A stretch of DNA of 64,000 bases from Adineta steineri (lineage: Eukaryota; Rotifera; Eurotatoria; Adinetida; Adinetidae), in NCBI GenBank assembly GCA_905250115.1, contig CAJNOI010000307.1, positions 1 to 64,000 on the forward strand. The letters are read 5' to 3'. The notes under the pieces are model-generated. The model was not told the origin of the DNA. It was given only the letters and a program-made list of their open reading frames with translations, and ran no database searches. This document shows, piece after piece, positions 1-12,662 of the stretch. The first letter of the stretch is position 1. Every line of letters starts with the position of its first letter. The translations under genes and the position numbers were made by a program.

Positions 1-2739
1 GGAAAACGGTTTCGTTGAAGATCGCGTTCCAATGTCTAAAAAGAAAGATACAATATATTAGAGAATTTATAATATCTATACAAGTTAGAGTTATGAGTAC
101 TAAAGAGTGTAAGTACTTTTTTCTTTATATATATATCGATGATCTGATTTTAAACAAGTTAGAACTAATTTTACTTCTATACCCAAACTGTTTAATATAT
201 CTTAAGCGATACGATGGAATCAAAATAATTCGATTTATTAATGTATTCATATTCCATAAGTTATCAGTATATAGAGACAGTTTGATCTTACTCTTATAAT
301 ACATTGTAATCGATTAATTTCTCCTTCTCTTGCATATAATTCTCGTTGAAGATGAGCACGATTATGTTCTAATGATGTTTTCATTGTATCAAAACCAATT
401 GTATGAGTTCTTATACGTTCAAGTTCCGTTAGTAAAGCAATATTATCATTTTCTCGACTAAGTAATAAATGTCTTATCTGTTGATTTTCATTTTCAAGTT
501 CATGTATATGTGTTTTATATGTATCATATTTATCATTAATTATTCCATGTTCAGCTTCTAAATGATATTGATGACGAAGAAATTCTCTAAGTTTACTATT
601 TGAACGTTCAAATTGTTCAATCAAATGTAATAGTTGATTTCGATGTTGATAAAGTTGTTCAACTTCGAATGACAATGGTTTGTCTTCCTAAATACATATA
701 TATATATACATTTTAATTTATATACAAAAGAAATGTTTTCTTTCTAAACAGAAGTCTTATATATGTACACATATCTTTTCTTATATACTTCAAAGTACTC
801 ATAGCATCACTAAAATCAAGTTTATTGTATAAAGTATTTTTATACGCTTGGTCCATGCATACATACAAAAGTTCATTTATGAATATAATGTAGTCTCGAT
901 TTTTTTTAATGAAAAAAGTTTGATTCATTTCAAAACTAGGATAAGTACATATATCGAAACTGTTTCAGCTCGCATAACGTTGTCTCTTGGTTCAATATTA
1001 AACAATAAAAGAGTTGAGATGACTGTATATGAAGTATAAATATTTACTAACTATTTTGATAATATGTATAGGTTGAACTTAAAGGTTTCTTCTTCTATAC
1101 TTCTTAATTGGTATCGACTGAAAGTAAATAAATATTCGATAGTAAAGGAAGACCAGTTGTGTTTATTATTGTAATGAAAAGAAGAAGAAAAATTAAGTAG
1201 AAAAATGTCATCATTTTACGTATAAGAATATTAAGAGTAATGGATAATTGACATGAACGTAAAGCATTCGTATTAACACAAATCGGCGACTAAAAACTCG
1301 AAGGTATGAATTTAAAGATTGTTAGATCATCTTTTTTTTTTCTAAATAAGATTTTTAGTTTCTCCAGTGCATATTATCACATATGAATAATTTGATTTAA
1401 ACGAATCTAAGAAGTTTTTATGTGTTACATGTTGGTATGTTATTGATTAAATTTATTAAGCACTAATTTTTATGCATTCCAATATACATATTTTTTCTCA
1501 ATCTCATTCCCGTTTCCTCCCTCACAGCCAGGCACTAATTTTAAGTTCAGTCTTTACAGGTAAAGCTAACACAGTTAATTTTTATACATTAATACATACA
1601 AATTTAAGTTTTATGAGGATATCATTCACTGAAGATAATTGTTTGGTAATTTGTGCAACATCTGCTTCTGATTCAGTTAATGATATTAATAATCGTTCTC
1701 GATCTGGATTAAGATATAGTGGACCTTTTATCGGTGTTGTACTACGTGCTCGTCGCCTAAATCAATCAATTCATATAAAATAAAATTCTTAGAAAACAAT
1801 CTCAGACTTTGTAATAATTGGATCATCTTGAAAAGAAACTCTTGGTGTTGTAGTTCTTCTATGTCGTTGTTCATCAGCACTTGACGAACGATTTTTATTA
1901 CGAACAGGTGATAGTGATCGTGCACGAGAAATTTTTGTTTTTTGGCTAGATAAACGTTTAGTATAATCTTGTTGTAATTGTTCTAATTCGTATAAAGATG
2001 AGTCAATATCCGAACGGAGTTGATTAGTTTGATCAGGAGTATTTGCATGATTATGCATCTATTTTAAAGTTTATGTATTCAAAAAGAAAAATGAATAAAT
2101 AAAATTATTTTTTTTACTCGTTCTTTAAGCATTCCAATACCATCAATAAGTCCTTGAATACGTTTTTCATAGTTTTGAATTTCTCCTATTAATTTTCCAT
2201 CTTCATAAGTCGAAAGTGTATTTGTCTGAGAATTATTTGTGCTATTTTGTCTATCAGACTTTATATTTTGACTGTTTCCATCATTAATTATTATTTCCGT
2301 AACGGGATTAATTTCCAAACGTGATTCTGGACTCTACACATGAAAAGAACAAAAGAATTAAAGTTTAAAATTAAATTAATTACAAACCTGCCACGAAACT
2401 TTTTGTCCTTTTGTTGAACGACCTGGTGGTGGAACCCTAAATTAAATAATTAAAAAACAATTTTTAACGATTTTTGTTTTACCATGGTTCTCGATTTGGT
2501 GATGAACTTGAAGAACGAACTGGTAAAACTAATTTAGGCACAACAACTTGTTTAGGAATTTTAGGTGATGGTGATACTATAGGTTTGGTTTTTTTAGGTT
2601 TAGTCTTGCTCACAACTTGTGTACGCATGCGAGGTGCAGTTCGATTTGTATTACTTGATGTTTTAACATTTTTCTTAACAGCTGATCCTACACGCCATTC
2701 TTTTTCAACATGAACATCTACAGGATTAATGGCTTGCAT
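1..2739 (-). CDS. ODF2: ODF2 / cenexin, N-terminal part (5' partial gene in window)
   Basis: Coiled-coil protein of sperm-tail outer dense fibres and of the distal appendages of the mother centriole, where it supports cilium formation. Exons on the minus strand, in order: 2739-2483, 2436-2388, 2333-2118, 2058-1808, 1756-1600, 687-292 and 35-1; all phases agree. Family resemblance is clear in order: PPGRST near the second exon (vertebrate PPGKSS), a YEKRIQGLIDGIGMLK segment (vertebrate YDKKIDSLMNAVGCLK), ESEADVAQITKQL, then the coiled coil from EQLYQHRNQLL through the start of the last exon (TLERDLQRNR, vertebrate NLERSGNQHK). The middle has an SR-rich insert (SLSPVRNKNRSSS). The intron 688-1599 is unusually long for this window. 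The start chosen is the ATG at 2739, directly after a TTTCAG that could be an acceptor, so an upstream 5' exon is possible. The C-terminal half lies off the left edge. Confidence 0.82.
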
Positions 2740-5700
2740 CTGAAAGTGACGCGTGAAGATTAACAAAAGCTGATTATCGATTATGTTCTTTTCTTTTATT
2801 TACATAGAAACCATATCGAGTTCGTTATCAATCATAACCTAAGCTATATCCTCTGCAATGAATATAACAGCGACATTTTTCTACTATTGATTTTGAGTGA
2901 CATCTGAATTTTGTCGTGAACGTTTTTTATTTGAATAAGTACGTAATTATTTAGAAAATATCAACATATGTCAAGTGTAATGAAATGTTTGAACTACAGA
3001 TAAAAATAAAAAATTGAGTACCTGTAACCTTTGAGTACTCAACTATTTTTTATTGAAATAAAATGTTCGTATTATATAATTATGGAGTGTGAAATTATCT
3101 TTTTATATATACACATATTGCAATCAGTTGAATATAGTAGATGATGCCATATGACGTAGGCTGAAGCAGTACACTACAGGACATCATTATATATAATGAA
3201 TAACTACATTCAAAGAAACAAAAAAAAGGCAATTTATAGAAGTCTAGTTTTACTAATTTATGCATTATTGTTGTTAATTAGCAGTATTTTTACATTGATA
3301 CTTGATACATCTTATTTATTAGAAGTTATCTTGATATCATTTTATTAGTTATAAGTGTCGAAAATGATTCTAATGACGTACGTATAGTATACTCTCTCAT
3401 TATTTATATCTATAGAATAATAAATTTTGTCTTACTTTTATAAAAAAATAAGTATATATATTCATTCATTTGGCCCGAGACGCCATTGAAATAAAACTAA
3501 TTTTTTGTTTTCTGTTTATATAAGATAAGTCTAGTGTATATCATCAAATTTTTTAAATTCACTTCTAGATTATTATCAGTTGTATGTAATCATTTCATTC
3601 ATATATATAATTTGTAGAAGATAAGAATAATTGACACACCTACAGTAATAAATTTATTTTATTTTTTTAAAAAACAAATGTCTCGTGTCATTTTAGGAAC
3701 AGAATAATTGACATAGAAGTAATTTTAATATCATGATCAAAACTGATTTGTACTAAAATTAACTTGCATAAATACAGTGTTAGAGAAATAATCAATTTTT
3801 CTTGTTAATTAGTCAAAGTAGGAGACAAAAACAAATTACACACTCTCCATCCTTTTAAGAGTATATTTACGATTGTATTTCCTTGTTATACTTTATTCAA
3901 CGAAGCATATTGACGCTGTATAAAAACTATCGTGTTTAAGACGTTATTGACGTCATAAATATAATCTACGAAAACAAAGCTGTTAACATATGTAAGTCAT
4001 ATAAATATGAATGATATGTTTTTTTCATGATATTGAATTACCTTCTAAGTATTCTTAAAAATAAAATGTAATCAATAGAATATATCGATTGACAGGTTCT
4101 ATTTATATCTTTTCTTATCATATATATGTATTGTGTTATTCAATCACGCAATAATTACAAACTGACAGGCAATAGAAGATCCAAATTATTCTGTAATGAA
4201 AAACGTCAGAGATAGTCTCGTTTCTTATAGGTTGATATAATTAGAAATATTAATTATGAAACGAGATATGAAAAAATTCATAGTATATTGATGGGTTTCG
4301 AATAAAAATCTATAACGATAAAAAAAAGAGTAAGGTTCGTTTCTTAACATGATGAATATTCTAATTATATATTTGATTAATCTATGAATCAAATTTCCAT
4401 ATAGAAAATCTTAAACACAGACGTAAGTATCCTTTTTCATTGAGTTAATTGATTTCTCGGGATAAACAATCTTTTTTTTTCTTCATTTTATTATTAACTA
4501 TTTGAGATCTTAGAAAACTTTGTAAGTAAATTATAATAGTTATTTTTATCATCCTTAACTGTTTCGATAATCTAATGTAAGGAATAAATTTACAGCTTCC
4601 TCTTTATTAAGGATCAAATTCTATAAAAAGAAATAGTATTGTATTGTTCCTATTGATGAGTACACATGCTACCGATAGGTTTTATAATAGTATTAATTAG
4701 AATGTCATATTTCAGATAATCAAATGCTTCATTTGATCGAGGTTCTAAGATTAAAAAAAAAAGTCATTATTATTAAATACATAAAGCAATAGTTTTGAGA
4801 TTCTTTATTTTGTCGAGTAGTATCAAATTTATAATTGTTAATAACGACTAGAAATGTCTCGTGTAATATTATAAGTAGATGAAAGAGAAGAGAACTCGAT
4901 AAACCGAAAATATCGACTATGAAAAATAATAAACATGCTAGAATAAAAATATCTGTCTGAGCTCTTTTACAATATTATCATAAAAAGAAGAAAGAAATAA
5001 TGAATAGAATTCTATTGAGATTTTATTATGTGAAGACAAACAATGAAACTTGTTTATTGCTATATAAAATTAGAAAATAGAATTGAGTATATAATATTGA
5101 AAGTAAGAGATTTATTAAATTATTAATAAAATAGAAAGTCATTATAAACTCTTAAGAAAAATAGAATCTCATGATAAATATAACTGCTCTTATCTTTTCA
5201 TTTCAAGTGTTATTCTTATCAGTAAATCAGGAAATTGATAGTTCGAAAATCAATTACATTTGTACTCATGTTTCTTTTAAATTTTTTAACAAAAAAAAAA
5301 TAAAGACAGAAGTTATTATATCGTAAATATTAAAACAAATGGAAAAGTATGCGTCAAACAGATAAGGAAAGAGGAGATAGCTGTTTCCGGTTTTTTTACT
5401 GCGATGTTTAGTAACTTTGGACTTACTAATATAAACAGGATGTAATTAAGAACTGATACATTACTTGGGTCGTTCGGAAATATCATTCACGAGGTTGTAA
5501 TAATTCAGTACATATAGTATTTCTTTCTGATTACTTAATTGATGGATCTAATTTAATTATAGTTTGTACCCAAGAATAATTTTTCGTTGTCATCTTTCTT
5601 CCTTTCTTTTCTTAATATTTAGTCAGACAATTCTTCTATTAGACTCACTGACTTTCTTACAACATTAATGATTAGATATATATGTTTAAAATTCTACTAC

Positions 5701-5970
5701 AGGATAAATAAACATGTCATACTTAATTACTAAATATTTTCTTACAAAGTTTTTATCTATCAAGAAGATTTTTGTATGTGTTAACAATCAGTACATCATG
5801 ATAAACAATTCAATTGAGACAGAACTAAAGATGAAAATAAGTATTGTAATTCTGTTTATAGTAATTCGATCTAAAATGAAATTAATCTTTGAGAGTATAC
5901 AATTAGATTGTAAAAGTGCATACACACATAGATAAGTATTTCTATAATTTATATACAATCGCTCTTTTCT
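2740..5970. other. Intergenic, no gene seen
   Basis: About 3.2 kb of AT-rich sequence with stops in all frames and no ORF showing family resemblance. Only A/T runs and short TA-rich stretches are visible. It lies upstream of ODF2 (minus strand) and of the GPCR at 7259 (plus strand), so promoter elements of both should be here or further right, but none could be identified. Confidence 0.6.
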
Positions 5971-6142
5971 ATCTGGTCCAGTGGCGAATCTAGGATTTTG
6001 GAAGGGAAGGGCCGATTTTGACTAAAAACTATTTTTTGAGTCCAATCAAAGTAGTGTGAACCTATTTTTAGGTTCATTTAACCAAAAACATTTCTGAAGG
6101 AGGGGGCGATCGCCCACCCCTAAATCCGCCACTGATCTGGTC
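5971..6142. mobile_element. hAT-type MITE with 8-bp target duplication
   Basis: A 156-bp element at 5979-6134 begins CAGTGGCGAATCTAGG, and its other end reads, reverse-complemented, CAGTGGCGGATTTAGG (14 of 16 matched). It is flanked by a perfect 8-bp direct repeat ATCTGGTC at 5971-5978 and 6135-6142. The CAG terminus with an 8-bp target site duplication is the hAT-superfamily signature. There is no coding capacity, so it is non-autonomous. The element is more GC-rich than its surroundings (a GGGGGCGATCGCCC stretch near the right end), which also marks it as an insertion. Confidence 0.88.
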
Positions 6143-7258
6143 TATATATTTTACTACAAAATTTCTTCTTAAGTCAGCTTAGGCAAAAACAATGTAATGT
6201 TGTTCATTAGAATGGAAGTTTCATGTTTATTGTAACGGAAGAGAATCCATATATTTTCGTAATGTCAAATAAGAAGTCTTCTAATTTCAGTGGAAAAAGG
6301 AATCACTAATCTTTAATACCTAGATGATCGGTTCTTACAGACATGCCTCCAGGACATTCTTTTTTTCATTAGTGTACAATTCTAAGAAATAGTTATTTAC
6401 ATACTAAGAAAAACGGAAATGTCTTGGGTTAATTCTTGCGGAAAAAAATTGATACTTCGTACTAAAGTAATTAATTTATTCGAGCGAAAATACTTACTAA
6501 TACCTATGATTTACATTAATCCGTCTAAAGTGGTAATTCGGTTCGTTTACTTGGAAAAAAAACATTAGATAACCTGTTTTTGTTTTTCTTTATGACGATA
6601 AATCAAATCATTTAACGGAAATGATAGACAAATCCTTTCTCTTCTGATTGTTTATAATAGCGTGACAATATCGAATATATATATTCTTCCTGTTTTAGTT
6701 TTTTTCTCCCACATAATTGCTCACGATTATTATTTGCAAAAACAAAGAAAGGAAAGACACACACCATATAATTCTCATTGTAGCTATTCATTTGAATAAA
6801 CACATACTGTTCTATTTTTCATTAGTTTTTTGTTTTTTCGTATATAAATAGACTTTTTCATGCATACAATATGTTATAATATATTTGTCTTATATTTCAA
6901 ATCAATAGTGACTCGTCAATAAACTTGAGTATAGACAGCATCGATTTACCATCATTCATCATTAAATGTCTTTTTTTTGTTGTTGTTGCTGTTGCTGATA
7001 TAAAATGAGCGCTATCTTTTCTAATGGAATCGAAAGAAAGAAGAAGAAGAGGAGAAGAAAGAAAACATCGATAAGATAGAAAAAACAAGAAGAGAAGAAG
7101 AAAAAAAAATAGATTCTACTAATGAATGAGTTGCATTCATATATAAATTGAAGTAAGTCATTTGTAGCATCTGTTGAAGCTTTTATAACGATTAGTAGTA
7201 GAACATATAATAAATTAGTATTTCTAGATCGAAATACGTCTCCTTACACATTTCATAA
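6143..7258. other. Intergenic upstream of the class A GPCR
   Basis: AT-rich, no gene seen. It contains purine-rich GAAGAAGA/AAGAGGAGAAG tracts at about 7030-7110, shortly before the GPCR start. Short ORFs on the minus strand here have no recognisable domain and are probably chance. Confidence 0.5.
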
Positions 7259-9974
7259 ATGATGGTATTTATTAAAAATATGATTAATAATGAAACAATT
7301 CTATCAACATTCTCTTTATATGATCTCTATCATCAATTTCCAACAACTTACCTATCATTTGCTGATTTATATACATATGAAATGATTATTTTACTTATCT
7401 ATGGTATAATGATTATATTTTCATTTTGTACAAATTTTATTGCAATAATTATATTCTTTTTTGGTCGTCGTTCTCGTTCTGAACTAACTCCATTTCTATT
7501 GAATTTATCTATATTTAATATAATAATGACAGTGTATTGTATACCATTCACAATAACAACAGTTATATTTAAACGTTGGCTATTTGCACGCGCCTTATGC
7601 AGTATTGTTGATAGTTTAAAAAATTTTTCTGTATGTGGTGTTCTTTTAACATTAATTACAATAGCGTTAGATCGTTATTGCTGTGTTAAATATCCCTTAA
7701 CAATTAAAATGTATTCTCCAAAAAAACGAAATTTAATTGCAATTATAGTTATATGGACAGTAAGTATAATATCAGCTTTAGTATGGTCACCTGCGCGTTC
7801 AAAACCAACAATAGAAAAACGTTTATGGGTTAATTCTCATACATTATTAAATGAATATATACAAGCACTTGACAATTTTACGGATACACCAAAATCAAAT
7901 TATTATTTTGAACAACTTAATTTTAAAATTGTTGATACATTACAATGTTTACCCAATAAAAGTGGACGACCCATTGAAGTTCGACGAACAATATTAAATT
8001 TTTTACAAACATTTTTTTTTCCAGTATTTATTCTTGCTTTTGTTTATGTACGAATTGCAATTATATTATGGCAACGACGAAATGATGTTAATTATGAATT
8101 TAATAATTCAACAAGTAAAAATTTATTCACAAATGAAAATATTCAATTTAAAAAAAAATTAAAACAAGTATGTATAGAATTAGTTCTTATAGTACTCAAA
8201 CACTTGTTTTATATTGATAACATGTCTGAAAAATTAAATCAATTTATTCTAGGAAAAAAAATGACGCAAAAATATTAACAAGACGTTAGGATTTTGCGTG
8301 ATAAGATAATTTTTCACACCTGAGTTATAACATTTACAAAAAGATACTCGATGGAAGTAATTTTGCGGAAAAAAACAATCCTTTGAAATAATAAGTGTTT
8401 TTATTTTTATAATCTTTGAAAATTCCGTTTTAAAATTTTTATTCTTAATAGAATAATAAATGCTGTTAGTAAAAGATTTATTTTGGCTACTACGATCATC
8501 AGGCTATATAGAATCTAAATCGATATTAATGCATTTACTTATAGGCCCTGAAAAACAAATTGTTATAAATATGTAAATGAATGTGCTTTTATTTATCAAG
8601 CGTAATAAGAAAGTTTTTATTCTGCTTGATTACAGTATTATGTTGAAAACTTCGGAGTAAAAAAGTACATCCTTTTCTTGCTAAATATATATTCTAATTT
8701 TCATATATATGTCTGATTGTTTTCTTCTAAAAATAAAGTTATAGCTCTTATGTTGAAAAAAAAAGTTCTTTTCATCCCAGTTTCCTACATGACCTTTCGA
8801 CATAATATTAGTATATCTTAGTTTCGGTGCATAAAAATCGTTCGATATTATATAATAAACCAAAATATTGACTTTTATCATATTGTTCATACCTATTTAT
8901 GAATGTTTTCCTTCAAAGAAAACTATAGATTGGTATGACATTTGATCTGTAGATGTAAGATTTTGTTTCCGGTGCATTTAATGACTTCATCATTATGAAC
9001 ATCCGCGGGCAAAGTTGCAAAAAAAAAGTACATTCGTCAACATTATAATCATATGCTATGTAGTTTTTGATTTTGAACTAACAAGTCATAATTGCAGAGT
9101 ATAAACTAGATGAAATTATTCGAGTGTATTCGAGACGTTTGATGTATAAACTATAGATTAGATTAATGATAATTTACTCCAAACTTTTTGAAATTTAAAC
9201 TCATTAACAATTCAAATAAATCATGACAACGGAACTGACAATACGGAATAAATAATTTTTTTTCTTCATAACTGTAACAGGAACTTTAATTATGTTTTTT
9301 TTCACTGAATAAGATATCTTTTTGTTACGATAAAGATTATTCAAACAAGAAAACATCCGAATAACATATGAATTTTTAATATATAGAATTAATTCTTTTT
9401 GTGGTTATAGGGAATAAAAATGTCGTTTGCAGTTGTTGTACTCTATACTATTCTTTGGTTACCAATGAATGTATTTCAATTATGTTTAAACTTAATCTGC
9501 TATCAAGACACAAATTATCAAAAATTTTGTACACATCCAACTATTCCTACATTTCTTTATATCACTGCTCATTTTTTAACAGTATCAAATACTGCAATTA
9601 ACCCAATTATATATGGATTTACTAATAATCGATTTCGAGTAAAATTATCATTCTTTGTGTAGTTTATATAAATTTCCTTTTGTATTAATTAGAGTGATAT
9701 CCATCAGTTACGTCGTCGTTTAATTCATTGCAGAGGATCAACACAAACATATTATCAAACAAAATCTGCAAGAACACAAAAAGGTGTTCAGGATCGTCTT
9801 AAAGTTAAAAGAAATCCAAATTTAACAGGTGCAAAAAATCAACGAATACATAAAAAACAATCTTCACCACAACCATTATCATTAACTGATCAAAATAAAA
9901 CTCCTCGAACAGCAAATACAAGTGTTTTTCCAAGCAAAGATGTTCTTGTTACTAAAACAAGACACACAACATAA
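7259..9974 (+). CDS. Class A (rhodopsin-like) GPCR, neuropeptide-receptor type
   Basis: Seven-transmembrane receptor of 472 aa from exons 7259-8167, 9411-9638 and 9693-9974, all joined at phase 0. TM1 is around residues 43-65 with the N of TM1 in FCTNFIA. TM2 follows LLNLS. The ECL1 cysteine lies in RALCSIVD, and TM3 ends in DRYCCVKYPL, a classical DRY box. A long second extracellular loop carries a cysteine (TLQCLP) and an NFT sequon. TM6 has WLPMN in place of the usual CWxP, and TM7 carries NPIIY, followed by the basic tail of the third exon (QLRRRLIHC), rich in Lys/Arg and Ser/Thr. The large intron 8168-9410 separates TM1-5 from TM6-7. Loop architecture suggests a peptide ligand (inference); the ligand family cannot be named. 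Confidence 0.85.
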
Positions 9975-10229
9975 TTGCAATCTAATAACTTATTTTCAAT
10001 GTTGTGAATATGTTGTTTGTTATTTTTCTTTCATTATTACTGACGTCAATAGAAAATAATAAAAAATATTCAATATGAATTTCATATCTGTTATATCATC
10101 AATGCGTTACGTTATTTTTCTGTTATGCTTGATTGCAAGCAATAAAATGCTATTTTCGACTGTTCTATTTGCAATATCACTCATAGAGAGACCAGTTTTG
10201 CAATAGGTAGTGTTGAATAATATTGCAAC

Positions 10230-10505
10230 ATGAGCTATCCAACAGGTATGAACCGTGGTACAAGCAACCATTTTAATAAAGTTGCTTCTCAAATGCAAGC
10301 TTATTTAAATAATAATTCTCGACGACCTGCTGCACAATCTTACTCTCGACAACAATATGCACCGGCACGACAGCAAGAAATACCTGGAGAAGCTATAGCA
10401 TCGCATCTTGTTCAATACAGTGCTCATAGAATGGGTTTACCACCAGCATTGGCTAATGAATTTAGTGGAATAGCAATGGGTTTATTGCGAAATGTACTTG
10501 CATAA
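10230..10505 (+). CDS. Small intronless gene, unknown function (91 aa)
   Basis: An open frame ATG-TAA of 91 codons with an AATAAA signal at about 10542, 37 bp after the stop. The protein is Gln/Ser/Arg-rich in its first half (LNNNSRRPAAQSYSRQQY, PARQQEIPGEA) and ends in a likely amphipathic helix (AHRMGLPPALANEFSGIAMGLLRNVLA region). There is no signal peptide and no membrane segment. It follows the GPCR stop by 255 bp on the same strand. I do not recognise the family. Support is codon composition, a long non-AT-biased frame and the nearby polyadenylation signal, so it could be a lineage-specific gene. Confidence 0.5.
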   Translation: MSYPTGMNRGTSNHFNKVASQMQAYLNNNSRRPAAQSYSRQQYAPARQQEIPGEAIASHLVQYSAHRMGLPPALANEFSGIAMGLLRNVLA

Positions 10506-11057
10506 TTACGAAAACATTTGCAGAACTTATACTTGGGTACAAATAAATCTTTTTTTCTTTTCATTTTTTTCATTATCTAATAAAAATACATAATCAATTC
10601 ATACAGTGCATAACGTTATACTCATGTCTATCGTGTGAACTCTTAATGTAGATTAAAGGTAATTCCATGATGAAACTATATATTATTAATGAATGTTGCA
10701 GTTAATAAGACAAAAACTTGAGACTTTGACATGACAGAAAGAGACAATCAATGTTTTCTTGGAGACACCATAGGGAACTTCATTTTTATGCGATGTCACG
10801 ACAAATATTAATCTATATTATAGAATCTCATCGTGGGTACAATTCGACCTATTTTCATATGTTAAATAACATATTCCGATGTGCTTTTTGAAAAATAGTT
10901 TGAATTAAATTTATTTCATCGTATTTTAACAATCACAGATATTTAGAAATGTATATATAAGCATATTCTAATCAAGTCCTTTTATTACTTGTTAAAATTT
11001 TATTTTAGAAGAACTGATAACATCGTTTGTTTTTTTTTTGATAAAGAAAAAATTAAG
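10506..11057. other. Intergenic between convergent genes
   Basis: The 3' flank of the small plus-strand gene and of CLPP on the minus strand. It holds the AATAAA signal at 10542; nothing else is recognisable. Confidence 0.5.
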
Positions 11058-12063
11058 CTAATTATTTGTTTTATTTTGTTTTTCAACTTCAAGTTGCATA
11101 TCTTGTACAGGATGTTCGAGAACTTTATCAATAAGACCAAGACGTTTAGCACTTTCAGCATCAAGAAATCTATCACGTTCGAGTAATTTTTCTATAATTA
11201 AGGCAATATATATATATATACTAATTACAATAAGATTTGTTTTACCAATTTCTTCCAATGTTTGACCTGTATGTTTAACATAAAGTTGATTAACTACTCG
11301 TTTTAATTTTATGATTTCTTCTGCATGAATCATAATATCTGTTGCTTGACCCTTTCATACAAAATAAATGACTATTAAAATAAAATATTATCGATACAAA
11401 ATACCTGTATACCACCAGAAGGTTGATGAACCATAATTCTCCTATAGTATAAATAAAAATTTTCATTTCATTGTAATTCCTATCATTTAACTTACGAATT
11501 TGGTAATGAATAACGTAAACCATGTGTACCACATGTTAACAAAAGTGATGCCTGACAGAATAAAAAGATTGTTCGAAATTCTTCTTATTGTTTAATTCAT
11601 CTCACCATTGAACATGCTTGACCAACACACCATGTAGCAATCGGTGGTGTAATATACTAATTGAAGAAAATTCTTATTTGTTATTTAAAATAGATTAATA
11701 AATACATACTTGCATTGTATCATAAATTCCAAGTCCTGCAGTGACTACTCCACCTATTAGAAGAAAAATAGACAAAAGATTTCGATTATTAATTGACTTA
11801 CCAGGACTATTAATATACATATGAACAGGCTTTTTTGAACTTTCAGATTGTAGAAAAAGAAGTTGAGCAATAACTACGCTTGATAATTCATCAGTTATGG
11901 GACCCATTACACAAATTATACGTTCTTTAAGTAAACGAGAATAGATATCATAAGCACGTTCACCACGTCCTGTTTGTTCAACAACCATTGGTATTAATGG
12001 ATAAAAATATTTCGATGAAGTATGGAACAACGATCGTTGTGTCAAACATTGAATAGAAGGTGC
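11058..12063 (-). CDS. CLPP: Mitochondrial ATP-dependent Clp protease proteolytic subunit (5' exon unresolved)
   Basis: Serine peptidase of family S14. It forms the tetradecameric barrel that, with ClpX, degrades proteins in the mitochondrial matrix. Exons on the minus strand: 12063-11802, 11753-11710, 11656-11606, 11551-11496, 11441-11405, 11351-11246, 11191-11058, all in phase. The mature protein starts around [19 protein letters not shown], an almost invariant ClpP start. Nucleophile Ser lies in VGQACSMASLL, His in [10 protein letters not shown], and the Asp in [12 protein letters not shown], so the triad is complete. The C-terminus is short (ends KQNKTNN). The first resolved exon opens with [17 protein letters not shown], a plausible mitochondrial presequence, but has no ATG before the mature region, so an upstream exon carries the start. 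The 12064-12279 stretch is in the same frame but separated by a TAA, and an intron with acceptor TATTAAAAG would remove it. Confidence 0.9.
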
Positions 12064-12279
12064 CTTTTAATAGAGAATTGACATGAATAACTGACAATTC
12101 TTTAATACAAATAGATTTAAACATTCTTTAATAATTTTTTGCGTATTATTAGCGATATATTGATTATGTGAATCTTTACAATATTTCAAGGGGTGAAAAA
12201 CGGACTTCTTAGTTTTCAAAGTACGAAAAAGTACAGAAGTTTGTTTTTCTTTCGTTGAGTCATTTTCGAACATTTTCAC
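12064..12279 (-). other. Candidate 5' exon or leader region of CLPP
   Basis: A minus-strand open stretch in the same frame as CLPP ends in TAA immediately before the first confirmed CLPP exon. It would encode a Lys/Ser/Thr-rich N-terminus starting MFENDSTKEKQTSVLFRTL. Whether part of it is spliced to CLPP as the presequence cannot be decided from sequence; possible donors such as GTATTAAAG are weak. Confidence 0.25.
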
Positions 12280-12662
12280 TTTTCTTTAACGAAGACGAAT
12301 GATATATAATGTCATTCAGTATGCAAACAGATCATTATCTGTCGGAGAATATTATTCACAATCAACAAAAAAAAAGTATATAATTTACCAGTTCATTTCA
12401 TGCTTACAAAGTTTCAGTTTCCTATCATACTGAAACAAAAGTTACTACTTCTTTTTACAGTATACGCCTAACAAATTATTAGTGGTATAACTTAGATCGC
12501 TGACATATTCTATTGCGATGTAGCTATTCATATAAATATAGTATCTATTTCTAAGTTACAGTAATTGTTTATTATCTTATAAAACATACCATTAAACATC
12601 GAGTAAAAATTGAATTCATTCTAAATTATTATCTAGAATAAAATATGAAAGACAAAGGTTTT
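12280..12662. other. Intergenic between CLPP and PHOSPHO2
   Basis: About 380 bp AT-rich sequence separating two minus-strand genes. No recognisable element. It must hold the CLPP promoter region and the 3' end of the phosphatase transcript. Confidence 0.5.

Noticed and set aside
5714-5935. A 73-codon plus-strand frame in the first intergenic region
   Set aside because: Ile/Lys-rich composition expected from AT-rich noncoding DNA, no homology or gene context.
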